DNA of 64,000 nucleotides. Source: Dorea_A sp016295505. GTDB lineage: Bacteria; Bacillota; Clostridia; Lachnospirales; Lachnospiraceae. Location: the NCBI RefSeq assembly GCF_039832105.1, contig NZ_JBDOHS010000001.1, positions 186,001 to 250,000 on the forward strand, read 5' to 3'. The notes beneath the pieces were generated by a model, which was not told the DNA's origin, did no database searches, and saw only the letters and a program-made list of their open reading frames with translations. The translations under genes and the position numbers were made by a program. Of the stretch, positions 26,164 to 34,762 are shown piece after piece; within the stretch, counting starts at the first letter, position 1, and each line of letters opens with the position of its first letter.

Positions 26164-27474
26164 TTACACCCCCTTTATGATAGAAACTGCTCTGTCAATG
26201 TCTTCTTTGCTGTTCATCTCTGTACAGCACCATAAGATCCTGTGTTCATCCAGAGGATAACCGCCAAGGATTCCTTCACCTTCCAATGCAAAAAGCACTT
26301 TTTCTGCAGGTGTCTCAGATACGGTAACAAATTCATGGAAGAATTCTCCCTTATTCTCCACCTGATATCCGATGCCCTCCAGCTCTTTTGCCATATAATG
26401 TGCTTTTGATGTACACTGAACAGCTATATTTTTCAGACCTTCACTTCCTACAGATGCCAGATAAACACCAACTGCCAGCGCGCATAATGCCTGGTTAGAA
26501 CAGATATTACTGGAAGCTTTTTCTCTTCTGATATGCTGCTCTCTTGCCTGCAGAGTCAGTACATAACCGGTCTTTCCATTATGATCGGTTGTCTGTCCGA
26601 CAATTCTTCCCGGAAGTTTTCTCGTCATTGCTGACACACATGCCATGAATCCCACATATGGTCCTCCAAATGCCAGTGGAAGTCCAAGTGGCTGTCCTTC
26701 ACCAACTGCTACATCTGCGCCATATTCTCTCGGAGTTTTTACGACACCAAGAGAGATAGGATTTACACCCATAATGTATTTTGCTCCGGCTTCGTGTGCG
26801 ATTTCTCCGATTGCCTGCGCATCTTCCAGGTTACCATAATAGTTTGGATGCTGGATATATACACACGCTGTTGTCTTGTCAATCAGCTCGCGAAGTGCAT
26901 CCCGATCTGTAACACCATCTTTCTGCGGTACAATGACCAGTTCCATTTCATTTCCGTAGCAATATGTTTTTACTGTTTCCAGTACCTTCGGATCTGTTGT
27001 CGCTGAAACCAGCGCCTTTGCTCTCTTTCTTTCACGACACATTGCAACACTTTCTGCTGCTGCAGTTCCTCCGTCATATACAGATGCGTTGGAGGTATCC
27101 ATACCGGTAATCTCACAGATCATTGTCTGATATTCAAAGATAGACTGCAGAATTCCCTGACTGATTTCTGCCTGATACGGAGTATACGCCGTCATCAGAT
27201 TTTCCTTTGATAATACACTTTTTACAATAGACGGAATATAATGTCTATATGCCCCTGCTCCACGGAAAATCACCGGAAATACCTGATTCTTTTCCGCAAG
27301 CTTTGTCATTTTCTTCCGAACTTCCAATTCAGACATACCATCAGGAATCTGAAGTCCGCCCTTTACTTTCACTTCGTCCGGAATATGACCGAACAGTTCT
27401 TCCATAGATTCAAAACCAATCTCAGCAAGCATTTCTTTTTGTTCCTGCTTTGTTCCCGGAATATAAGTTCCCAT
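26164..27474 (-). CDS. gcvPA: Glycine dehydrogenase (decarboxylating) subunit 1
   Basis: A 436-residue P-protein subunit. N-terminus YIPGTKQEQKEMLAEIGFES and TAYTPYQAEISQGILQSIFE are the GcvPA signatures; GGPYVGFMACV follows. It forms the heterotetramer with GcvPB. It lies between gcvH (42 nt upstream) and gcvPB, in the standard Firmicute order. Confidence 0.97.
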   Translation of the reverse strand: MGTYIPGTKQEQKEMLAEIGFESMEELFGHIPDEVKVKGGLQIPDGMSELEVRKKMTKLAEKNQVFPVIFRGAGAYRHYIPSIVKSVLSKENLMTAYTPYQAEISQGILQSIFEYQTMICEITGMDTSNASVYDGGTAAAESVAMCRERKRAKALVSATTDPKVLETVKTYCYGNEMELVIVPQKDGVTDRDALRELIDKTTACVYIQHPNYYGNLEDAQAIGEIAHEAGAKYIMGVNPISLGVVKTPREYGADVAVGEGQPLGLPLAFGGPYVGFMACVSAMTRKLPGRIVGQTTDHNGKTGYVLTLQAREQHIRREKASSNICSNQALCALAVGVYLASVGSEGLKNIAVQCTSKAHYMAKELEGIGYQVENKGEFFHEFVTVSETPAEKVLFALEGEGILGGYPLDEHRILWCCTEMNSKEDIDRAVSIIKGV

Positions 27475-27516
27475 AAAGTGTCACCGCCTTTCTACGATTT
27501 TTATTTCACGCTTAAA

Positions 27517-27897
27517 TTATTCCTGCTCACTTTCTACAAATGCTTTATATTCTTCAGCGGATAAGAGTTCTTCTTTTTCCGTAATATCTTTTACTTTTAC
27601 AAACCAAGCTTCATAAGGTTCTTCATTGATCTTTTCCGGAGCATCCATAAGTTCTTCATTGATCTCGCATACGGTTCCTGATACCGGTGCATATACATCA
27701 GATACTGCCTTTACAGACTCTACATCTGAGAAAGCTTCTCCTACAGAGATCTCATCTCCTTCTTCCGGAAGGTTTACAAATACCAGATCACCAAGCTCTG
27801 ACTGTGCATAATCAGTAAGACCAATTACTGCAATATCTCCTTCTTCCTTTACCCATTCGTGTGATTTTGAATATAATAATCCTTCTCTTAATTCCAT
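27517..27897 (-). CDS. gcvH: Glycine cleavage H protein (lipoyl carrier)
   Basis: A 126-residue lipoyl protein. The lipoylated lysine is in DVESVKAVSDVYAPVSG, in the usual ESVKA context near residue 62. It shuttles the aminomethyl group between GcvP, GcvT and LpdA. Length is normal. The 50-nt spacer after gcvT shows a near-repeat of TTCTTATTTGCTTCTTTTTAA-like sequence but no clear terminator. Confidence 0.97.
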   Translation of the reverse strand: MELREGLLYSKSHEWVKEEGDIAVIGLTDYAQSELGDLVFVNLPEEGDEISVGEAFSDVESVKAVSDVYAPVSGTVCEINEELMDAPEKINEEPYEAWFVKVKDITEKEELLSAEEYKAFVESEQE

Positions 27898-27947
27898 TTT
27901 ATTTTCTCCTTTTCTCTCTTTGATTCTTATTTGCTTCTTTTTAATTC

Positions 27948-29036
27948 TTATTTACTTCTTTTATAGAACGGAAGTGCTACCACTTCTGCTTCTACCTTAC
28001 GTCCTCTGACTTCCACTTCTAATTTGTCACCAATTGCAGCTGTTCCTTCGCCAACCAGTGCCATTGCGATCGGATATCCAAGATACGGACAATGTGTACC
28101 GGACGTTGTCATACCAATCTTTTCACCATCTTTGAACACTTCCTGGTGCTCTCTGATAATGCCTCGGCCGGTTACTTTCAGACCGATACGGGTCCTCTGT
28201 GGTTCTTTTTTCTCCTCCAGAGCAGCCTTTCCGATGAAGTCCTCTTTTGCCATCTTAACTGCGAATCCAAGTCCGGTCTCCAGCGGAGATACCGTATCAT
28301 CCATCTCATGACCGTAAAGTGGCATTGCTGCTTCCATACGCAATGTATCTCTTGCTCCGAGTCCGCAAGGAATCAGACCTTCTTCTTTTCCATTTTCCAG
28401 AAGCGCATCCCACATCTTCTCTGCATTGCTGCTGTCCAGATACAGCTCAACTCCGTCTTCTCCTGTATATCCCGTCTTGGAAATGATACATGGGATTCCG
28501 GCAACTTCGGTATCAAATACCGCATGATAATATTTCTTCGGAATATTTTCTTCTGCAGTAAGCTTTCTCAGGATATCCATTGCCTTTGGTCCCTGCAGTG
28601 CCAGCTGTGCATACTGTGCGGATACATCCGTAAATGTAACTTCGCCAAACTGATGATCCAGCATCCACTGATAATCCTTATCCTTATTTGCTGCATTCAC
28701 AACGATAAAATAATGTTCATCTGACTTCTTGTACACGATCAGGTCATCGACTGTTCCGCCATTTTCATTACACATCGGGCTGTATCTTGCCTGTCCGTCT
28801 ACCATATTGTCAAAATTGTTGGTCAGAATCATCTGAAGATTCTTCAGTGCATCTTTTCCTTCACACAGTACTTCGCCCATATGAGACACATCAAACAGAC
28901 CTGCCTGTGTACGAACTGCCATATGCTCTTTGATCACGCCTGCTCCGTACTGTACCGGAAGCAGATATCCGCCAAATGGTACGATCTTTCCTCCGGCTTT
29001 TACATGCGCATCATATAATGGTGTTTTCAGTTCCAT
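27948..29036 (-). CDS. gcvT: Glycine cleavage T protein (aminomethyltransferase)
   Basis: A 362-residue T-protein that takes the aminomethyl group from GcvH, releases ammonia and makes 5,10-methylene-THF. Signatures: TPLYDAHVKAGGKIVPFGGY, GLFDVSHMGEV, TGYTGEDGVELYLD, and GLGARDTLRMEAAMPLYGHE. First gene of the operon, 35-45 nt downstream of the glycine riboswitch expression platform, with AAGGAGGAG before the ATG. Confidence 0.97.
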   Translation of the reverse strand: MELKTPLYDAHVKAGGKIVPFGGYLLPVQYGAGVIKEHMAVRTQAGLFDVSHMGEVLCEGKDALKNLQMILTNNFDNMVDGQARYSPMCNENGGTVDDLIVYKKSDEHYFIVVNAANKDKDYQWMLDHQFGEVTFTDVSAQYAQLALQGPKAMDILRKLTAEENIPKKYYHAVFDTEVAGIPCIISKTGYTGEDGVELYLDSSNAEKMWDALLENGKEEGLIPCGLGARDTLRMEAAMPLYGHEMDDTVSPLETGLGFAVKMAKEDFIGKAALEEKKEPQRTRIGLKVTGRGIIREHQEVFKDGEKIGMTTSGTHCPYLGYPIAMALVGEGTAAIGDKLEVEVRGRKVEAEVVALPFYKRSK

Positions 29037-29071
29037 ATTTTCTCCTCCTTCTTTAACAGTGTTGTTCTGTC

Positions 29072-29250
29072 AAACAAGAAAGGAGCCCTAATTCTCCATA
29101 AAAATGGATATTACGGCTCCCTGTCGTCTGTCCTTCAGAGTATTGTCCGGATACGATTCCTTTGCCTGAGAGTTTCAAGCTGTATTGCTTTCTTTTGCCC
29201 CTTCGGCGTTTTGAACTTTTGCGTACAAAATCTCTCTCGTATCCATCAAC
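29072..29250 (-). promoter_or_regulatory. Glycine riboswitch controlling the gcv/one-carbon operon
   Basis: Read leftward, a closing stem (GGATACG at about 29238-29244 with CGTATCC at 29149-29155) encloses GAGAGA, CGCCGAAGGGGCAA and AAACTCTCAGGCAAAGGA, the conserved core of glycine aptamers. Only one full aptamer is present; the following ACTCTGAAGGACAGACG is the usual 3' ghost-aptamer side. The expression platform is a hairpin (GGAGCC at 29115-29120 with GGCTCC at 29082-29087) followed by TTTCTTGTTT, an intrinsic terminator that glycine binding should disrupt. Confidence 0.95.
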
Positions 29251-29275
29251 CAATTTACTTCTTTGATTTGGTCTT

Positions 29276-29304
29276 ATTATAGGTATTCATTTTCAAATTG
29301 TCAA
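29276..29304 (-). promoter_or_regulatory. Consensus promoter of the gcv operon
   Basis: TTGACA (29299-29304) and TATAAT (29276-29281) with a 17-nt spacer, a perfect sigma-A promoter just upstream of the riboswitch. Confidence 0.93.
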
Positions 29305-29376
29305 CAATCATTTTTGTATGTTTTTACCAATTTGTGTCGTTATTTCATTCACGATTTTGTTTATATTTTCACAGTA

Positions 29377-29409
29377 TTAGAAAAACCCTCGTTTTTTCGA
29401 GGGTTTTCA
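29377..29409 (-). terminator. Terminator after the GNAT acetyltransferase gene
   Basis: An AAAACCCTCG/CGAGGGTTTT 10-bp stem with a 6-nt loop and flanking T/A runs, about 65 nt past the stop at 29473. The run of T on both strands means it could also work rightward. Confidence 0.85.
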
Positions 29410-29472
29410 AAGTTTTCATGCTCTACAATATATTGATAATTCCAATGATTCCATAATAATTTTCCATACAAC

Positions 29473-30039
29473 TCAAAGTGTCTGAACGTCCCGAAAACGT
29501 GTCACCGCAGGCTGTATTTTCTGATGCTCTCCAATCTGCTTTTCCATCCATACCATGTTATACCAGCGATGAAATTTATATCCACACTGCCGGAACTCTC
29601 CTACCATCCGGTAACCCATCCTCTCATGAAACCGTATGCTGTCCCGGGTCAGATAATCATCTTCCTCTCCCTGCGGACAGGCAATACACGCCTCCAGATT
29701 CAGGATATTCTGAAGTTTCAGAATCCGCTCCAATTCCTCATATAATCTTCTGCCAACACCGAGACGCCTACATTCCTTCTTTACATAAATCGATGTCTCT
29801 ACCGCCCAGTCATATGCCGGACGTTCCTTAAACGGGCTCACGTATGCATAACCCAACAGTTCCCCATCTTCCTCTGCGGCAAGATAAGGATACTTTGCCA
29901 GCACGCGGCTCATCCTTGCTCTGAATTCCTCCGGAGTCGGAACCTCATACTCGAAGGTAATTGCCGTCTGCTCCACATACGGAGCATAGATTTTCAGTAA
30001 TTCTTCTGCATCATCCAGAGATGCGATTCGTATTTGCAT
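29473..30039 (-). CDS. GNAT acetyltransferase, phosphinothricin acetyltransferase-like
   Basis: About 188 residues. N-terminus IRIASLDDAEELLKIYAPYV and TAITFEYEVPTPEEFRARM are typical of the Pat/Bar subgroup; CoA-binding ECRRLGVGRRLYEEL follows. It moves acetyl from acetyl-CoA to an amine, in this group often methionine sulfoximine or similar amino-acid analogues, but the substrate here is unproven. The start at 30039 follows AAGGAGG; an earlier ATG at 30072 does not. It lies 29 nt after the Rpn-type gene and may share its transcript. Confidence 0.85.
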   Translation of the reverse strand: MQIRIASLDDAEELLKIYAPYVEQTAITFEYEVPTPEEFRARMSRVLAKYPYLAAEEDGELLGYAYVSPFKERPAYDWAVETSIYVKKECRRLGVGRRLYEELERILKLQNILNLEACIACPQGEEDDYLTRDSIRFHERMGYRMVGEFRQCGYKFHRWYNMVWMEKQIGEHQKIQPAVTRFRDVQTL

Positions 30040-30068
30040 GCACAGCCTCCTTCTTTTTATCTGAACAA

Positions 30069-30962
30069 TCATTTAAAATCCTTTTCTGTTTTCATCTTCT
30101 GAATCGTTTCTAATGGCAACCCGGTACGTTCTGCAATCACCTTTTCATCCAAAAGATCAATCAAATTCCGGGCAATTTCCAATTCTCTGCGTTTTTCTCC
30201 CTGTTCTATTCCCTGTTCTATTCCCTGTTCTATTCCTTTATTCACCAACATCGTCCCTAACTTCGTCATACTGATATCCTCCAAGATTTCTTCCATACTC
30301 ATTTTATCTAAAAATTTGTCTGCCATTGTATAAATCATTGCCTCCATTTTCCTGATTTCATTCGAATCGACAGACGTGATTTTCCGCATAATCGAAAATG
30401 CTGCCTGAATACGTTCCTTCTGTGACATCTCACCACTCATCAAAGGACACAGAGTAAGCGAAACCAGATTCTTTCTGGTTATCAGCTCCCCCTGTTCCAA
30501 CTTCTGTCGGATCTTCTGAATCTCTTTATCCGCATCCTGGTCTAAAAGCATAACTGGAATAACCCGATAAGTATTCACACCTTCCGTAAATTCCGTAACC
30601 GGATTTCTAATTTTTCCAGAATACAACACATATGTAGTCACCGCCACATTATTTTGATAACTTGCCATAGCTTCATACACGCGAAATCGTTTCAGATCAG
30701 GAATTCCACCATCCGTGCTTTGAAACTCAAAATGTTTCCAGGTACCATCCTCCATCACCAGATTCATATCTTCATAAAGTTTCCTTAACTCCATGTGCAC
30801 TAATTCCGTCGGAGCAAAATCAACAACTTTACCTTCAATATGAAAATAAGGCAAAAGTTCATCTGCGAAAAAGCGCATAGCAGTTTTCAGGACTGCATCT
30901 TCCTGCTGCGTCAAAGAAGATTCCAAGTCTTTCGAATCAAATTTGCTTCTGGTTTTTCCCAT
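30069..30962 (-). CDS. Rpn-family PD-(D/E)XK nuclease/transposase-like protein
   Basis: A 297-residue member of the Rpn (recombination-promoting nuclease, YhgA-like) group, shown by DMNLVMEDGTWKHFEFQST (nuclease core with E-x-Q) and the helical C-terminus. Such proteins cut DNA and are spread by recombination; no terminal inverted repeats are seen, so it is probably resident. Near the C-terminus a GIEQ unit occurs three times, encoded by a 12-nt repeat (about 30199-30236). Variable GIEQ repeats before a C-terminal DNA-binding region are common in this family. The 374 nt upstream (30963-31336) contains no gene that I can support. Confidence 0.8.
   Translation of the reverse strand: MGKTRSKFDSKDLESSLTQQEDAVLKTAMRFFADELLPYFHIEGKVVDFAPTELVHMELRKLYEDMNLVMEDGTWKHFEFQSTDGGIPDLKRFRVYEAMASYQNNVAVTTYVLYSGKIRNPVTEFTEGVNTYRVIPVMLLDQDADKEIQKIRQKLEQGELITRKNLVSLTLCPLMSGEMSQKERIQAAFSIMRKITSVDSNEIRKMEAMIYTMADKFLDKMSMEEILEDISMTKLGTMLVNKGIEQGIEQGIEQGEKRRELEIARNLIDLLDEKVIAERTGLPLETIQKMKTEKDFK
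30199..30236 (-). repeat. In-gene 12-nt tandem repeat (GIEQ units)
   Basis: CTGTTCTATTCC occurs three times in tandem (plus strand), coding GIEQ repeats in the Rpn-type protein. The repeat number could change by slippage without changing frame. Confidence 0.85.
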
Positions 30963-31336
30963 ATAGTCTCCTTTCTATTAACTACACGGAGAAACTATCT
31001 ACATTTACTATATCAGAAAGTATAGTCACAGACAACGAAAATGATGAAATATAGTTATTAGGTTATACTGTTCATTATATATATTTTGATAATTAAGATA
31101 CTGAATTTTTCCCGAAACGGGGATCGAATCCATTAATAATTAAATAGAAAATATAGCTTTCAGAACAAAAGCTGAAAAGATCTTATTGCAACAATAGTTT
31201 CTCAGTATAGAACCATTGTCTGTGAATCTAAGTGTACTGTGACAAAATAAACTTGTCAACAAAAACTTGTGTCACAAACAAAAAACACTTCTTGGGTTCT
31301 TTTTGAAGCATATATGGACAGGTGACTCTAATTGAG

Positions 31337-31977
31337 TCACCTGATAAAGACATACTCTGATTCACTTGAGAATTCTTCCCGGTACGCATATTCCAGTCTC
31401 CGGAATTCCCGGATCTCTTCCGGTTCTTTCACTTTTTGTTCAGCCATGAACCTGACCATCTCACCTCGGGCCATCTTGGCATAGGTGCCTTTCTGCACAA
31501 CTTTTCTGCCGGACAATTCTCCAAACACACAGGTAATGAATCTGTCTTTTGGAGTCAGATATGCTTCGATACATTTGGAATATTCTTTTGAAGCAAGATT
31601 CACGATCACATGCGAATCATCCATTACCTCTTCATACAGCCTTCTGCCCCAGAATTCATATAGGCCTCTGCAATCCCCTGCTTTTGTTTTTGCCTGCATT
31701 TCCAGACGATACGGTGTCACTCCATCCATCGGCTTCAGTACCCCATAGAACCCTGACAATATTCGCAGATGTTCCTGCACATAAGTCAGCATCCCCTCTT
31801 CGAATACTGCCGGTGCCATATACTGATACTGAATTCCCTCATAAGAGAGAATCGCCGGTGTCAGTCTCTCTGTAAGCTTCATATGTTGAAATCTTTCAAA
31901 AATACCGGAAGTCCCTGATATTCCAGAGCCTCCGGATCCACATTCATTTTTTTTGCCGGTGATATAATGATTCTCAT
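31337..31977 (-). pseudogene. yaaA: YaaA-family peroxide stress protein, broken by an internal deletion
   Basis: The correct start is at 31975-31977 (ATG in an ATGA overlap with the bcp stop). It encodes MRIIISPAKKMNVDPEALEY and about 12 more residues before TGA at 31879. A second frame begins at 31882 and carries the rest of YaaA: LTPAILSYEGIQYQYMAPAV, then HLRILSGFYGVLKPMDGV. Together about 213 residues are present against about 250 in the family, and the part between the two segments is missing, so a deletion of roughly 35-40 codons caused the frameshift. YaaA limits free iron during peroxide stress. The second frame restarts at an ATGA overlap, so some C-terminal protein could still be made. 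Confidence 0.85.
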
Positions 31978-32429
31978 TCCAGTTCCTCCAGCATCTGTGC
32001 CGGATTTTCTGCCGCTTTTACCTTGCCAAATGCCTTCTCTATCATTCCGTTTTCATCAATCAGATATGTAGTACGTACAACTCCCATCGATACCTTGCCA
32101 TAATTTTTCTTTTCTTTCCAGACATCATACGCCTGAATTGCACTGAGTTCCGGATCGGATAACAACGTAAATCCAAGATTATATTTCTGCTCAAATTTTT
32201 TATGAGATGCCACAGAATCTTTGCTGATTCCGAGGATTACAGCTCCTTTTTCCGTAAACTGCGGGTACAATTCACTGAATCCGCATGCCTGCTTCGTACA
32301 TCCCGGTGTACTGTCCTTCGGATAAAAATACAGAACTACCTTTTTTCCCGCATATTCACTCAATGTATGTATCTTACCATTCTGATCCGGCAGCAAAAAC
32401 TCCGGTGCTTTCACTCCTGCCTCCAACAT
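31974..32429 (-). CDS. bcp: Thiol peroxidase Bcp (peroxiredoxin)
   Basis: About 151 residues, a 1-Cys/atypical 2-Cys peroxiredoxin that reduces peroxides with thioredoxin. Signatures: VVLYFYPKDSTPGCTKQACG (peroxidatic Cys in PGCT) and AVILGISKDSVASHKKFEQK. The start at 32429 has GGAGG at 8 nt; a GTG three codons earlier lies inside that site. It overlaps the yaaA start by 4 nt, a logical peroxide-defence pair. Confidence 0.94.
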   Translation of the reverse strand: MLEAGVKAPEFLLPDQNGKIHTLSEYAGKKVVLYFYPKDSTPGCTKQACGFSELYPQFTEKGAVILGISKDSVASHKKFEQKYNLGFTLLSDPELSAIQAYDVWKEKKNYGKVSMGVVRTTYLIDENGMIEKAFGKVKAAENPAQMLEELE

Positions 32430-32634
32430 ATAGAACACCTCCGAAATATTATTTTTTTCATCTTAAAACGATGCCACTAAGATGTCAATATCCATCCGGA
32501 TACGGCACTCCCTTTCACCAAAACTTCATATATTACTTTTTTAAAACCTCTTGACCCGGTTTCGAAAACCATGTAACACAGTATTAGATTGACAAACTAA
32601 TTTTTTACAACTCACACGAGAAAGGAGACTCCTC

Positions 32635-33489
32635 ATGAATCCCATAATCCTTGTTGCAGAAACGGGTTCTGACCTGCCCCCGGAACTTGCTTCAAAATAC
32701 AATATAAAAATCGTCCCAATGCACGTTTCTTTTGATAATGAGACACTGGATGACGGATCATTTCTGGTCGAAAAGATCTACGATTACTATCACACTACCG
32801 GCAATCTTCCGAGAACCAGCGGATGTTCTCCGGAAGACTTTATTCGTGCATTCGACGACATCCATGAACAGTATCCGGAATCCCAGATTCTTTATCTGGC
32901 ATATTCCGCAGTCACAACCTGCTCTTATCAGAGTGCGATCATAGCATCCGAAGACAGAGACTATGTCACTGCAATCGATACCAAACAGGTATCCGCCGGA
33001 CAGGCTGCCATCGTCACCGCAGTTGCAGAACTTTTGAACGTGCATCCTGAAATGTCCGTTTCAGATGCTGCTGATGCTACCATGAATCTTCTGCCCCGCG
33101 CAAAGATGTGCTTTCTTCCGGATAATCTGGAATTTCTGCGTGCCGGAGGACGTGTCAGCAATGCGGTGTGTCTCGGAAGCCGCATTCTTCATATCCATCC
33201 ATGTATTGAGATTCTTGACGGGAAACTGGTTGCCACAAAAAAATACCGTGGCAAGATGAAAAAAGCAGCTGCACAGTTGATCAGAGATTATGCAAACACT
33301 TATCATCTGGAACGGGATATTCTGTGGATGGTATATACAGTCGGTCTTCAGGATGAAATACGCACTGCCGCAGAAGAAACTGCAAAAGAATGTGGATTTA
33401 AGAAGATACAGTGGGTTCAGGCTCAGGGAGTGATCACAACTCACGGCGGACCTGCCGCTTTCGGAATTGCCGGATTTTCATCTCCGTAA
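32635..33489 (+). CDS. DegV family fatty-acid-binding protein
   Basis: A 284-residue DegV protein. N-terminus VAETGSDLPPELASKYNIKI and PMHVSFDNETLDDG are family motifs; NLEFLRAGGRVSNAVCLGS is the lipid-contact region. DegV/FakB proteins bind fatty acids and present them to the FakA kinase for phosphorylation; no fakA is in the window. AAAGGAG precedes the ATG. It stands alone between bcp and a convergent dehydrogenase gene, closed by a long bidirectional terminator. Confidence 0.92.
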   Translation: MNPIILVAETGSDLPPELASKYNIKIVPMHVSFDNETLDDGSFLVEKIYDYYHTTGNLPRTSGCSPEDFIRAFDDIHEQYPESQILYLAYSAVTTCSYQSAIIASEDRDYVTAIDTKQVSAGQAAIVTAVAELLNVHPEMSVSDAADATMNLLPRAKMCFLPDNLEFLRAGGRVSNAVCLGSRILHIHPCIEILDGKLVATKKYRGKMKKAAAQLIRDYANTYHLERDILWMVYTVGLQDEIRTAAEETAKECGFKKIQWVQAQGVITTHGGPAAFGIAGFSSP

Positions 33490-33508
33490 TATACATCCCT
33501 ATAAGACA

Positions 33509-33571
33509 TAAAACCGGGACTGTTTCAAATATCTGGATACCCTCCTGATTTTGAAACAGTCCCGGTTTTCT
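33509..33571. terminator. Bidirectional terminator between degV and the Ord-like gene
   Basis: AAAACCGGGACTGTTTCAAA pairs with its complement across a 20-nt loop and is followed by TTTTC on the right and by T-rich sequence on the left. Confidence 0.92.
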
Positions 33572-33578
33572 TTATTGA

Positions 33579-34667
33579 TTACTTTGTTTTGACATATTCA
33601 TTGATCGGTCTGAGCATATATTCATTATATGGGAACTGATCAGTCGTTACATATCCTGCCGGTGCATCGATCAGCTGTGCGATACGATTGACCAGTGTTG
33701 CACAGGTAAGCTCAACCGTTGCCGGACGGTTCACGATACTGGTCGTATCCGGCTCACCGTAGAGCGTCCACTCATTTTTATCGAATTCTTCCGGTGCATA
33801 CACCTTTCCTACACATTCTGTTTCCAGCGTAATTCCTTCTGCAGTCTCTGTGGTCACGATTGCACGCATTCCGGTTGCATCGCCTGCCTTGATCGTACGT
33901 CCAAGTGTTTTAGAATAAAGATCTGTCGGCCATGTACATGGAACACACTTCTGTGTCTGAGAAGTAATCGTAAGACCCAGCTTGCTCGCAAGCCATCCGT
34001 TCTGATTCCACATGTAGGAAGGAACATATTCTCCTCTTTCCACTTTTTCTTTAATCTCGTCTGATGACCAGTGGTTACAGGTTCCGATCTGCTCCTCAAA
34101 CTCATCCAGCGGAAGCCCAGCACCATGTCCTTCTGCAAGTGCAATTCCATAATCTTCTACATCATACCAGCTGCTTCCGACGATCTTCTTTACCTGGAAG
34201 GAAGATCCCATCAGATTGGTAACCATCGTTCCCCAGAACAGATCACAATAACCAACACCGGTAAGTGTACATCCTCCTTCTTTCGCAAGAGCATCCAGCT
34301 TTGACGTCAATGCCGGTGAAGAATTCCACGGATAAAGTGCTTCCTCACAGGTTGTAATCGCATTGACTCCATGCTTTGCACAAATAGTGAATATATCTTC
34401 CAGCTCTGCCACTGTGCTGCGGGTTGCAATAATACACACATCCGGTTTCAGTTCCCCAATGATCTGATCTGCTTCCGATGCCGGGGAAACACTAACTCCA
34501 ACCTCCGGATAATCATTTCCGATAATCTCGCTGACATCTTTTCCAAATACTGCCGGATTCATGTCAAAAGCTGCAAGAAGCTCACAGCCCTTTTCCATCG
34601 CATAACGCATCAGCCACCGGCTCATTCTTCCACATCCATACTGTACATATTTAACTTTACGATCCAT
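33579..34667 (-). CDS. 2,4-diaminopentanoate dehydrogenase-like (Ord family) oxidoreductase
   Basis: A 362-residue protein with an N-terminal Rossmann fold (KYVQYGCGRMSRWLMRYAME) and the dihydrodipicolinate-reductase-like layout of Ord (CIIATRSTVAELEDIF, then TTCEEALYPWNSSPAL and TLTGVGYCDLFWGTMV). Ord acts in ornithine fermentation, oxidising 2,4-diaminopentanoate. The other ornithine genes (oraS/oraE, ortA/ortB, orr) are not in the window, so the substrate could differ. It is a single-gene unit with a terminator after it and a MerR-type regulator about 95 nt upstream on the same strand. Confidence 0.75.
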   Translation of the reverse strand: MDRKVKYVQYGCGRMSRWLMRYAMEKGCELLAAFDMNPAVFGKDVSEIIGNDYPEVGVSVSPASEADQIIGELKPDVCIIATRSTVAELEDIFTICAKHGVNAITTCEEALYPWNSSPALTSKLDALAKEGGCTLTGVGYCDLFWGTMVTNLMGSSFQVKKIVGSSWYDVEDYGIALAEGHGAGLPLDEFEEQIGTCNHWSSDEIKEKVERGEYVPSYMWNQNGWLASKLGLTITSQTQKCVPCTWPTDLYSKTLGRTIKAGDATGMRAIVTTETAEGITLETECVGKVYAPEEFDKNEWTLYGEPDTTSIVNRPATVELTCATLVNRIAQLIDAPAGYVTTDQFPYNEYMLRPINEYVKTK

Positions 34668-34762
34668 ACATATACCTCCTGATAATTTCTGTTTTTGATC
34701 AACCGTTCCTTTGTTATATTTTTATCATAATGGTTATTGTATGTATAAAGTCAACCAGTTTT

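Noticed and set aside
29053..29253. Open frame of 66 codons over the glycine riboswitch
   Set aside because: It coincides with the aptamer and terminator structures and has no ribosome site.
30199..30236. Possible CRISPR-like short repeat
   Set aside because: The 12-nt repeat is contiguous, without spacers, and encodes GIEQ units inside the Rpn-type protein.
31110..31135. tRNA T-arm-like sequence (GGATTCGATCCCCG on the minus strand)
   Set aside because: No matching acceptor stem, anticodon arm or CCA end; the T-stem has a mismatch.
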